Assembly (NCBI GenBank): GCA_035578155.1
Contig: JAPWDM010000003.1
Location: 64,906,142 to 64,970,141, forward strand
From: Brachynemurus nebulosus
Taxonomy: Eukaryota; Arthropoda; Insecta; Neuroptera; Myrmeleontidae
Reading direction: 5' to 3'
DNA: 64,000 nt
Shown here one piece after another: positions 54,931 through 64,000 of the stretch (position 1 is its first letter; every line of letters begins with the position of its first letter). The position numbers were made by a program, and so were the translations under genes. The notes under the pieces are model-generated. The model did not search any database. It was given only the letters and a program-made list of their open reading frames with translations, and was not told where the DNA came from.

Positions 54931-55136
54931 TAGTTTTGCGTTAAAAATACATTTCCGGTTCGAGCTGCCTACTTTTTAAATTATGAAAAATATATTTTAA
55001 AAAATTTTGTTCAGTTGGAGATATCCAATAGTATATAATATGTATTTATTTACATCTAAAATACTACTTCTCGCTATTTTAGGCCCTTAAACGTACAACT
55101 TTCGGTCCGCGTCACCAAGAATCCGCTTAGGGGGTA

Positions 55137-55529
55137 ACTTCATAAGCCAAAAAAAGTATGTATACCAAATTTGAGCTCAATCGAAGGTATGTGGTTTTCG
55201 GAACTCCAGCCAAATTTTATGTTTCTAGCATCAAAATTACCGTTTTTGGAGCACTTGAAAAAAATTTAATATTCGTGATGACGTCATCAGGTTAAATTTT
55301 TTTTTTTAAATGATTAATTATTCCAAAAATCATATGAATCAGATCAGTAAAAAAAACTGAGTGATGCAATAATTTAAATAGTTATCTAAAATAGTGGTCA
55401 ATTGCTTAAGAAAACAGTCAATAAGTAACCTTATCACAAACTAATGTTCAGATTCCTTCTTTTTTTCTCACACAAAACCTTGTACTGTATTTTACCAGCG
55501 CTCTTACCATCACTATAATTTCAATAGAA
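55137..55529. other. no gene seen
   Basis: AT-rich sequence containing ATGACGTCATCA at about 55277, without further partner. Confidence 0.5.
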
Positions 55530-55939
55530 TTAAAAAACATAGGATCGTTGCTTTGTCACTTTTCACAACAAACATCGTACAAACACGAATCGACTTTCGG
55601 CCATTACGCCATCATCAGGTGAAAAACACAACTAAAAACTGTTCTTTTAGGCGAAACTATTTATATTATAAAATGAAGTGAATAATGTATTAGTGGGGGA
55701 TGTTAGACACAGAGGCAAATTAACAAATTTTTTTCGATAAAAGTAAAATTTTTGTATTATTTGCATCTAGGTACTTACTGCGAATTTTATTTTAAAAAGG
55801 TTAAGTGTAATCTCAAACGTAATGGCCGAAAGTCGACTCGTGTTTGTACGATTTTTGTTGTGAAAAGTGATAAAGCAACGATCCCAGGTTTTTTTAATAT
55901 GGATTTCCATAAAGTAAACCTTTCTAATATTAATTATTC
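55530..55939. repeat. family D, two copies facing each other
   Basis: A minus-strand copy (55530-55632: ATAGGATCGTTGCTTTGTCA, CGACTTTCGGCCATTACGCC, ATCATCAGGTGAAAAACACA) and a plus-strand copy (55818-55939: GTAATGGCCGAAAGTCGACT, GTGAAAAGTGATAAAGCAAC, ATGGATTTCCATAAAGTAAA) form an inverted pair with about 185 bp between. A single plus copy is at 20.88 kb. A 104-codon frame (55752-56066) runs through the plus copy and is not a gene. Confidence 0.7.
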
Positions 55940-56806
55940 AATAGAATTTCAATTAACCATTTCCTATATGTTCAAGTTTGTGATAAGCCCAATTTTCACC
56001 ACATACATGACTGATTCTATCAGCCCTCATTTACTACCCAGTGTACATACATACTTACATACATAGATGGCGGCAGTGTTAAGCAGTGTGATGATTGGAA
56101 GATGACACACACGTACTGAACAGTGTTAATAGTCAGGTATATAGGCAGTGAACTTCATCACTAATGAATAGCTTCTCTCTCTCTCTCTCTTTCTCTCTCC
56201 TCGGAAGGAATTTCGGTAGGTGTGAGAGAAATTGGTTGGGTTTTACCCTATGCTATGTTATGTAGGGCTTTGACTAACAAACAGACAAACAGACACAATA
56301 TTATTGGTGATGGTCGAAATAATTATGGATTCAATTCGATAATAACCTTATGTACAAATAGAGAAATAGGATAATGATTAGGCCAATTTGGATTTGTGAG
56401 ACAGTTCAAGGACTATTATTTTATTTAACTGTACAACTAGGGTGCGTTTTTAGGGTATCCTTTTTGTGCTATTCTGTTTTTTTTTTTAATTTAAAGTTGT
56501 TTCTAATCTTAAAGAGAGTACCACAGTTTACTTCAATTTGGCTATTTGAATATGCAGTGGTTTTTTTCATTATCTATGAATTCCATATACCTAAGTACCT
56601 AATACTGGTTTCATTTGTGTCTTATTGTCATAAGTTGTAGAAAAAATGTATTTTTCAAAACTGATAAAATTCGATTCTTTCGGAGACACTTCAAGGCAAG
56701 GGGCCAAACTACTATACCATAGCTATCATGCTGGCTGTCGCGAGAATTTTACGTCATCATACGTCACAGCGAGGCCTCCCCACATTCTGTGGTTATATAC
56801 ATATTT
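55940..56806. other. no gene; (CT)n tract
   Basis: (CT)n at about 56173-56199. An 88-codon frame (56374-56640) is hydrophobic and valine/phenylalanine-rich, consistent with T-rich DNA by chance. Confidence 0.45.
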
Positions 56807-57040
56807 AGAGTTTGTGTTTGTATGTGTAGTATAGTGGATGTTAGTATGTGTGATTGTCGTTATGTATGTGGGTGGGTGCGGGTACATATATACGTGCTAT
56901 AGAACTATTGTATGTATGTATCTGCTAATAATTATGTAACCACGATCTAACAATCAACAGCCACCACGTAACAATGCATGTTTACTCTTGTAGAGCCGAT
57001 AGACGACTAGTCAGTAAGCAGTATAAAATGCAGCTCATTG
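56807..57040 (+). repeat. interspersed family K, copy 2
   Basis: Same order as copy 1 at 41.66 kb: AGAGTTTGTGTTTGTATGTG, GTAGTATAGTGGATGTTAGT, TATTGTATGTATGTATC, AACAATGCATGTTTACTCTT, GTAGAGCCGAT. Confidence 0.65.
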
Positions 57041-57130
57041 TAACTTTCGAACTACAGGCTTTTATATGTACGCTTAATCTGTTTCATCTGTGCTTCAAGG
57101 CATTTCTTTCTTAAATTTGATCTTATTTAA

Positions 57131-57535
57131 CAGTGAAAACTCTTTTTATGCGCTGAATAGGGACCACATAAAAAATTCATACAAAAAACGTATGTTCATT
57201 TGTTACGTAATAGATTTTAGAATTTCTTTTTTTTGAGATAGTGGATCGGGACATTACAGTAAAAATTTCATAGAAAATACATAATTCAAAACCTCACGAA
57301 TTCCCTAGAAATGACTTTTCGAAACAATATAAAGGAATAATTTACACATGAGAATATTATTAAATATTTCATTTCATTTTTATACTGTTACAAAAATTAC
57401 AATACATACTTATGTAATGTGATGATAAAATGCGTTAAAAATAGTCAGTAGCTAAACTTACCTTAAGTAAATGTTCAAATTTCATACTTTTTCTTACCTT
57501 CATATTTAAAAAAATCGCACAAAAACAGGTTTCCC
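57131..57535 (+). mobile_element. pogo-like MITE family A, diverged copy 4
   Basis: CAGTGAAAACTCTTTTTATG, GGGACCACATAAAAAATTCA, TTCATAGAAAATACATAATT, CAAAACCTCACGAATTCCCT and AAATCGCACAAAAACAGG follow the order of family A but with many changes and a shorter middle. Its ends are worn. Confidence 0.55.
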
Positions 57536-58142
57536 TGGAATTAATGTTTTATGTATTTTAATTAAAAAATTCTTGCATAGTTAAATTTTATTTAGGTAAA
57601 TCATTTTTGTCACCAATTCACAATAAATAAAAAAGAAATTGAAAAATTTTTATCAACGAAATATTCCATCTCTAAGTTTTCTATATGCGAAAATGGCAGG
57701 GGTTACGCCAAGCACCACAGCTACGTATCCACACGTTGGAGCTACTTCGAACTAGAAGAGTTGGTGGGGTAGTATGTGAAAAGATGTGTACACAAACATA
57801 GCTCTTGTTCATGGCATGGATGGTAGCGACTGGTGTCGACAGTCACTGAATTTCCGATTAATTCATTGTGTGTTTGAATAATATCGAAACTTGGTAATCA
57901 AAATGGTGTGTTATACCAATTCATTCGTATATTGGATATGTTGGTAATGATATAAGTGTTAATGATTTAAGATTCACTCGAATTGAAAAATGACATTTCA
58001 ATATAATGGAATTTTTTTTAAGGTTTAGTTTGGATAACATAAGAATTATGTAGGTATATAGAAATGGTTTGATTATAATGTTGTTAATATCTATTAATCC
58101 TCGGGCCATGACGTCTACTGAAATAAACAAATTATAGTTTAA
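57536..58142. other. no gene seen
   Basis: AT-rich apart from a more even patch at 57700-57860; no partner. Confidence 0.5.
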
Positions 58143-58236
58143 ATGAAAATACCACTGTCACAGCATCCTATATTGTATCTTGAATTTTGGCAAATTTTGG
58201 CTAGAAACTAATTTTTTCAAGTTTGCGCCCATCGGA
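58143..58236 (+). mobile_element. family E, left piece split by an insertion
   Basis: AATACCACTGTCACAGCATC, GAATTTTGGCAAATTTTGGC, TAGAAACTAATTTTTTCAAG and GCCCATCGGATAT match E up to the GGGCATCCGAC block. E resumes at 59213 with TGTCTGACTGAAGAATTCAT. Confidence 0.65.
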
Positions 58237-59212
58237 TATATGTTCCGCGTAAAAAAAAAAAAAAACTAGTGGTTAAAATTTTTGTGTTAAATAAGTAACA
58301 CAACCCTGCGTTAATGTAACATTTAGTGTAATGTAACATTTCGATTTAACAGAGTAAAAATGTTAACCTGTTTTGAACAACACAGAAGTAACACAATATT
58401 TGTGTAGAGCAAAAAAATGTTATAAGTACGCAACTTACATTAGAATATATATCTACCAAAATATTTATAATAAAAAAGATCAGAGTAGTTCTTATTATTA
58501 AACAAAACCGAAAAATTATTAGTTTTTTAAATTACTGACGAATATAATTTTATTAAACGTTTAAAAATGAAACAATTTTCTTATATTTTAAGGTTATTTT
58601 GTTACAGATTTAGTTACAAAAAATCATGTAAGCTTACTTGACATTGAAATATTATAATATACCATCTCAAGTAAGCTTACATGATTTTTTGTAACTAAAT
58701 CTGTAACAAATAACCTTAAAATGTAAGAAAATTATTTCATTTTTAAACGTTTAATAAAACTATATTCGTCAATAACTTAAAAAAACTAATAATTTTTCGA
58801 TTTTGTTTAATAATAAGAACTACTCTCATCTTTTTTATTATAAATATTTTGGTACATATATTATATGGAAACAAATAAGAATTTTTACAAAGCACTGACT
58901 TACTTTGCGTTCTTTGAGTTTCATTTGGGAGTCTCATAATATATGAACAAAATTGTTATAATTTTTGACGATTTTCAAATATCTTAAGCTACAGTGGAAG
59001 TAAAATATTGAATAAAAAAGTTTAACAACTAACTCTGATAAATCTGAAAAATTAACACAAAATGTATGTCTTCTTGTGTGTTAAATCATTGACACAAATC
59101 TTGTGTAAAGATTTGACACATATGCTTTGTGTTAAAATAACACGGAAAATTGAGTGGACCATTCTGGACATGTGAAATGTGTTAATTTTAACACAAATTT
59201 TTTTACTGTGTC
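58237..59212. mobile_element. palindromic element inserted in family E
   Basis: Its borders are inferred from the break in E. Near the ends lie TTTTTGTGTTAAATAAGTAA on the left and, reverse-complemented from the right, CAGTAAAAAAATTTGTGTTA. The centre is a strong inverted repeat, about 58443-58645 against 58663-58866: CCAAAATATTTATAATAAAA, GTTCTTATTATTAAACAAAA, TTTTATTAAACGTTTAAAAA and TCATGTAAGCTTACTTGA on the left are mirrored on the right. The arms are about 200 bp. GTGTTAA/TTAACAC words repeat throughout the flanks. Non-coding. Confidence 0.7.
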
Positions 59213-59358
59213 TGTCTGACTGAAGAATTCATTCCATGAATATTTCAGTGAATATCATTTTTGGCGTTTAGAAATCTCAAAACAAATTTCTGTCATTGCT
59301 TCAGGCTCAAGTTTCACCATGATAGTGGGTGTAATAGTTGAATTTTTCATTGAGAAAG
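59213..59358 (+). mobile_element. family E, right piece split by an insertion
   Basis: TGTCTGACTGAAGAATTCAT, TTTCAGTGAATATCATTTTT, CAAAACAAATTTCTGTCATT, GTTTCACCATGATAGTGGG and GTAATAGTTGAATTTTTCAT complete the family E order. Confidence 0.65.
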
Positions 59359-59361
59359 TTT

Positions 59362-60064
59362 ACTAAAACTCAAAAATTTTATGAGAACTATAACTGGTGA
59401 CATTTTTAATAAGATGATTGATATAACTCAGCAAGGTGTTTCCTTATTGAAGTAAATAAAGCGATTATTAAAATGGAAAGTCCACAAATTTATTGTATAC
59501 CTTCAGAAAAATTACAGTAAAAATAGATTTCTGAAGATAATATAGTAAACTGCCCTGGAACAGTTGTTAAACATTTAATAAAAAGTAAATTTATTCAAAT
59601 CTATTTGATTTCGTTTGGTGTAGACATACCTGAAGAATTTTTTAATAAATATTAGGTAGAGTAAACATAAAATTTCTTATTGCCAAATAACATTGCATGT
59701 TTATTGTAAAATAAATAATGGTAATTTTCCATTTTCTAGAGTTATCAGATAATTAAAATTACAATTGGTTATATAAAATAAAATTGAAATACTTTTATAT
59801 ATTGAAAATCTAACAAAATTTTTTAAATAGTTTAATTTAAAATCGTTTTACAGAATTGATTATCTGATTTGAAAATGTTTAAATTGAAAATTACTCTAAG
59901 TATTTCGTGTGGCCCTAGACAATTAAATTAAAAAAATATATTTTCTGGAGTTTACATGTTCATTTTGAATTTCTCAAACTTTTGACGAAGACATTTCGAA
60001 ACACAGACAAAGCGTTCATCCTTGTGATTTCCAAGAAAAATGGTTTTGTGTTTGTCCTGTCTGA
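59362..60064. other. no gene seen
   Basis: Very AT-rich, no frames above 60 codons, no repeat partner. Confidence 0.5.
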
Positions 60065-60069
60065 ATATC

Positions 60070-60155
60070 GGGACTAAATCGGCTGGGCTTCAAACCAAAG
60101 ATTTTTGATTAGGCACTAGTCAAGCACCTTGCCACTCAGCCACCAATCTTTGTTT
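60070..60155 (-). repeat. tRNA-like remnant 5
   Basis: Minus strand: GGTGGCTGAGTGGCAAGGTG is an A-box/D-arm block of the Ser/Leu type, then CTTGACT, and GGTTTGAAGCCCAGCCGAT at the B-box position (two bases off consensus). It shares CTTGACT and CCCAGCCGAT with remnant 2 at 40.8 kb, so both probably belong to one tRNA-derived SINE family. Confidence 0.5.
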
Positions 60156-60499
60156 GAGGGCCATTCCAGTTTGATAGCCAATCAATTGCCATGACTTTTG
60201 AAGATTTTTTTCTCGATATCTACAAGATTTTGTGGCGTTTTAGACTATGTTCTTTTAGAAACTGAACTTACCTATTAAAAACATTACAAATCTCAACTGG
60301 AATTATTAATCTAAAATCTGGCAAGTCATATATAATTTACAAAATCGCAGTTTTCAGACTGGACACAAAAATTAGACTATAGAAATCCGACTTTTCTAAA
60401 AGCGTTCTTTTTCGCAAGCCTAGTATTTTTTCATTTTATTGTGACACCGACATTGACGCTGAGCCAAACAATTTTGTGACACCGACATCGTATAAAACG
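60156..60499. other. no gene seen
   Basis: AT-rich with a doubled word TTGTGACACCGACAT at about 60439 and 60472. Confidence 0.5.
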
Positions 60500-60501
60500 T
60501 A

Positions 60502-61440
60502 GGGGAAGGTCGCCCAAAGCGGGTAAGCTAAAATTAAACGCCCAAAAAAGTGACTTCTGTACTTGATAAGCAGATCTTTTTTATATTATCAGATAGAATA
60601 GTTATCGAACTTTAAAATGAAACTTCGCTTAAGAAATATTTATACGATATTTATTTTTAATAAAGAAAATACAAAACCTCTGCAAAAACCTGCTTTGCCT
60701 GTATAGGTATCCTAAAGCGGGTAACCCACTTTGGGCAAAGCGGGTAAGTATATTATGTACTTAAATACTGTTATTATTTTATAATATAAGCTTTCTTAAT
60801 CATATAGGACTTAACAATAATAATAATTAAGTAAAAAAAAATTGAAAAAAGACAAAAATAATAAATTTATAACAATTAACTGTAACTTTCTTTACAACCT
60901 CCATATTGAAGTATATTACTTCAGGTGGTTCCACATCAAAATCACTACAAACAAGACAGAAATTTTTTTTTAAGCTTTTTCCCTCATTCCGTCGTAAAAA
61001 GATGATTTTTTATTTTTTTTCCGCTTCCAACAGTTTTTTCCATTAAGATGCTTCTATTTTGTCTACTCGCTTTGCCCATGCCCGCTTTACCCAAAAAGAT
61101 TTAATTTTGTTAAGTTAGAATAATTTCAAAATGAAAGCCGATACATGTCTACCTTTTTCTACATTAAAAGTCAAATGATGATAACATAATATGGTAATAC
61201 CAAAAAGATTACAAATAAAAAGGTTTGTGACTAGTCACAGAATATTTATCGTCAAAATTTTTAACAAAACCAACAAAAAAATTTGATAAAGCTTAACTAG
61301 GACATTAAACAACGCACAAGCGTTCAAGTGCAACTGACAGATATTGGTTGATATTCGGTTAATCTCGGTATACACACGACCTGACAAAAACATTTGATAC
61401 AACGATATACAAGCGCTTACCCGCTTTGGGCGACCTTCCC
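60502..61440. mobile_element. TA-flanked element with AAAGCGGGTAA subterminal repeats
   Basis: GGGGAAGGTCGCCCAAAGCG and, from the right, GGGAAGGTCGCCCAAAGCGG, both continuing GTAAG, with TA outside (60500-60501, 61441-61442). Variants of CAAAGCGGGTAA recur inside: CTAAAGCGGGTAACCCACTT and TTGGGCAAAGCGGGTAAGTA at about 60713-60748, and CTCGCTTTGCCCATGCCCGC with TTTACCC at about 61067-61092. Evenly placed terminal-like words suggest binding sites. 939 bp without a coding frame; the Tc1/mariner type is suggested by the TA target. Confidence 0.8.
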
Positions 61441-61442
61441 TA

Positions 61443-62465
61443 CACACGTTGCTTAAGTTTATTGACATGTATATTAATTTCGTAATGTACGTTTTGCAAT
61501 ATCGACGACTCTTCATATTATTTTTACAAGAAAACAAATCCTCTACTTTCGTTATGTTAACTCCTTGTAAAATTTTATGATGGGAATACCTGTACGAGGC
61601 GAAAAACTTTCTTCACTAAAATATATCTATAATTGAAGTTTCATCTATTAAGTCAATGTAACAACATTTGGTACGACTAAGTACCTAAGTATCATTAAAC
61701 TGAAACATGACAAAACAAATCTTTTACGGTGAAAACTTAAAACAGTTATAATTTCCTATTAAACATAGAACATACAAAGTACGAATTAAACCGGTATTGC
61801 ACGAGTACCTTCTACAAGTTGTTATATAAACATTTTAAATAAGAATTTAATCTCTAACACTGACGATTAACTAAAACAAACATAACCTACGCTCGAAGCC
61901 TCTGTGCCTTTCGTTCGTAGCGAGGAACGAAACCTTCTATAACGTTCAATTTGTAACACACACACACACACACACACAGAGATATAATATTATTTGTAAA
62001 AGCCATTCAAGTAAGATAAAACGTCTGAATTGAATATGTATTGTGTTAGCAATGAATTAACAACAAAACTCTAACTAAATTGTATTGTTATCGAATGATA
62101 GAAAATCTAAAACGAACCTTTTGTGAGAATGAATTGATAGGATACCGGGAGATGGAAAAATGTATGCACCTTAAAGTTCAGTCTGGGAAATTTTGAAGAA
62201 AAATTTTGGTTCTTAAACCAAGACATTTCAACATTCAATGTCAATGGAAACTGTACTGTTGCAAAGAATTGGAATATCGTCTTTTTGGAAAAGGTAAATT
62301 TAGGTTTTTAAGGTTTTTACCGTCTGTAGGCTACAGGTGTACATCCGCCTCCCATCCCTACCTCTGATATTGTTGTTAGCTTAGCACGTAAACCAAAAAT
62401 TGTCTGCTTTAGAAATGTGACTAGCTCAACCGAAGTTTTGTTCTAGCGGTCCTACATGCTCAATT
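61443..62465. other. no gene; (AC)n tract
   Basis: (AC)n at 61956-61978. A mixed-composition patch at 61880-61945 contains CCTTTCGTTCG...CGAGGAACGAAACC, a small inverted match. Otherwise AT-rich. Confidence 0.5.
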
Positions 62466-63058
62466 TTGGCCGAAATGAAACCTATAAATCGCCTTCAATT
62501 TTGTCATTCCATCATTTTATTTACGGTTTTTAGGGCAGAGAAAAATTTGAACTTGATGACGTCATAAAAAATAAAAAATTCCTTTCTCCTCAAATAAAAC
62601 TTTTTGAAAGTGATTTGAATTAGCGTGATTGGTTGAAATAAGGTAATTTGAGTGTAAACTTTTCATTTTTGCTATCAAAATGACGGGATTCCTTTTAGAA
62701 ATCTTACTAATTCGACCGAAGGAACTTTTTTGAGCGGATTGCATGCCCAACTTTGCTAAGCACTGTAGGAATGGCATTTGGAAGTTTAAAATTCGCTTTC
62801 AGTTTCATCATTCTATAATTTTTTTCCGATATTTGGCACCATCGAAAGTTTTAGTTAACTTAATGACGTAATCAAGATCAAAAATTTTGTTTTTCTTAAA
62901 TCCTTATTATACTGAAATTACCTGAATTGGCTTGGTCGGTTGAATTGAAGTAATTTGGATGTAAGCTTTTCATTTTGGCTATTAAAACGATAAAATAAAT
63001 TCCTTTTAGAAATATTTGTCACCTCTCAGCGCCTCCTTTATTACGCCACCGATTTTCG
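62466..63058 (+). repeat. family L, about two units
   Basis: CTTGATGACGTCATAAAAAA, GTGATTTGAATTAGCGTGAT, TCCTTTTAGAAATCTTAC, TTTCAGTTTCATCATTCT, CTTAATGACGTAATCAAGA and ATTACCTGAATTGGCTTGGT follow the unit order seen at 20.1 kb, with about 307 bp between matching landmarks. Confidence 0.65.
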
Positions 63059-64000
63059 GACATCATAGAATCGGAAACTAAATATTCCTCAAATACGTCC
63101 TCAAGTCCAGTTTGTCTCACCTTATTCATAACTCTTTGTTCCCTTCCCTCTGTGTTTCTCAATTAATCCGTAAAAAACCCTACCAAGCGATATCCACTTC
63201 AAAAACACAAACATATTTCGGTGGATAATCTCCATCTCCTTATCAATTTTTCTCAATCAGTATGGCAAATTTTTCGATCCATTGTACCGTAGCTATAGAG
63301 AGATGGTAAAGAGATAATTGAAGACTGTTGAATACTAGGCACTCACTTGTATAACGGTAACACAACATTACATAACTACACCACTATCAACTCCAACCTT
63401 TATTATCTGTTGGTAACGCAAGCAAGCCAAGCAATGAGTGTGTTGTTGTTAAATCCATATTATTTGTTCAAGTGTGGCACATTGAATTGTTTTCTCATTC
63501 TACATCCATTACAACACTCCCCAGTTTCCCCCTTCCCTCACTACCAAACCGCTCCGTCGGGTGCCCCGTTTTACCCTTATAGCTAACCTACTTGTAGTAT
63601 TGGTAGTTTCTCTTGTATAGATTCACACAGGTTTACAATAGGAGGATCTCGCCGAGTCTTCTTTGGCTGGCTGGCTCCGTGGTGGTTGTTGAATTAGTCG
63701 GGCAACAGATTAAACTAAGTGGTTTTAATTATTTATTGCATAGATAAAGGAAACAAATTTAATAACAATAGCTAGGTAGTTGGGTAGTCGTCATTGTTGT
63801 GAAATTACTTGTTCGAGCTATTGTTGTGAAAAATTGCAATCATTCAAACTGAATGTGCTCCTTTTTTTGTTGCTACTTATTTTTCAAATTTAATGAAATC
63901 TTTGTTGAAAAATAGTGCGGTCATCGATTACTTTTGTAACGACGTAAGTTTCACCTTGCAAGACCATCCAGTATACCTGTAATGTTGATAGGAATTTAAA
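63059..64000. other. no gene seen
   Basis: More even base composition than most of the window at 63040-63220 and 63460-63680, with C-rich words. A 79-codon frame (63347-63586) is rich in Asn/Thr/Leu/Pro and not recognised. Confidence 0.45.

Larger units (their letters stand above)
54372..55134. mobile_element. TA-flanked element with TTACCCCCTA ends
   Basis: Left CCCCCTAGACAGATGTTTGG then CGACGCGAGCCGGAAGTGTA; right (reverse-complemented) CCCCCTAAGCGGATTCTTGG then TGACGCGGACCGAAAGTTGT; TA outside both. The inverted match extends about 45 bp with scattered differences. The interior holds a perfect hairpin and a two-unit 74-bp tandem repeat (listed next). ACATTTCCGGTTCGAGCTGC near 54950 repeats a terminal word. 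763 bp, non-coding. Confidence 0.7.

Overview
The window looks like intergenic or heterochromatic DNA from an arthropod, most likely an insect. It is strongly AT-rich. There is no long open reading frame, operon, ribosomal RNA or intact tRNA, but many short transposon-derived families are present. The insect guess rests on general features: Helitrons that start TCTATACATATAATAAAA, hAT, TA- and TTAA-flanked MITEs, and a CAGGGTGG foldback. No single marker names the order or species.

I find no protein-coding gene I can support with confidence. A few short frames (about 1.85, 9.6, 23.8, 27.3 and 45.2 kb) are listed as weak candidates only. The longest frame in the window (191 codons, 26.5-27.1 kb) is a by-product of a tandem repeat inside a Helitron.

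Layout. 0-10 kb: AT-rich unique DNA, a copy of repeat family E, a complete hAT element (4121-5072, perfect 8-bp target duplication) holding a large foldback, a Helitron, a small element with a 9-10 bp target duplication, and a foldback MITE. 9.6-10.9 kb: family F interrupted by a 0.7-kb insertion; the uninterrupted site survives at 46.8 kb. 12.5-30.8 kb: two more Helitrons, three copies of a pogo-like MITE, a small hAT, a 275-bp tandem repeat (family L), family J, and TA-flanked elements. 31-39 kb: tandem duplications, two TTAA-flanked elements, and a 1.9-kb satellite of 119-120 bp units with a long (TA)n inside it. 40-64 kb: tRNA-like remnants, a second hAT with perfect target duplication, a near-perfect 326-bp palindrome, second copies of families C, D, F, J, K and L, and several TA-flanked elements.

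Some relationships date events relative to one another: F interrupted at 9.9 kb but whole at 46.8 kb; E split at 58.2/59.2 kb by a palindromic element; a foldback inside the hAT at 4.1 kb; and a pogo-like MITE, a TTAA-family fragment and a Helitron placed end to end at 25.8-27.25 kb. All family names here come from terminal and target-site structure, not from any database search. Transposase genes were not seen, so the elements appear non-autonomous.
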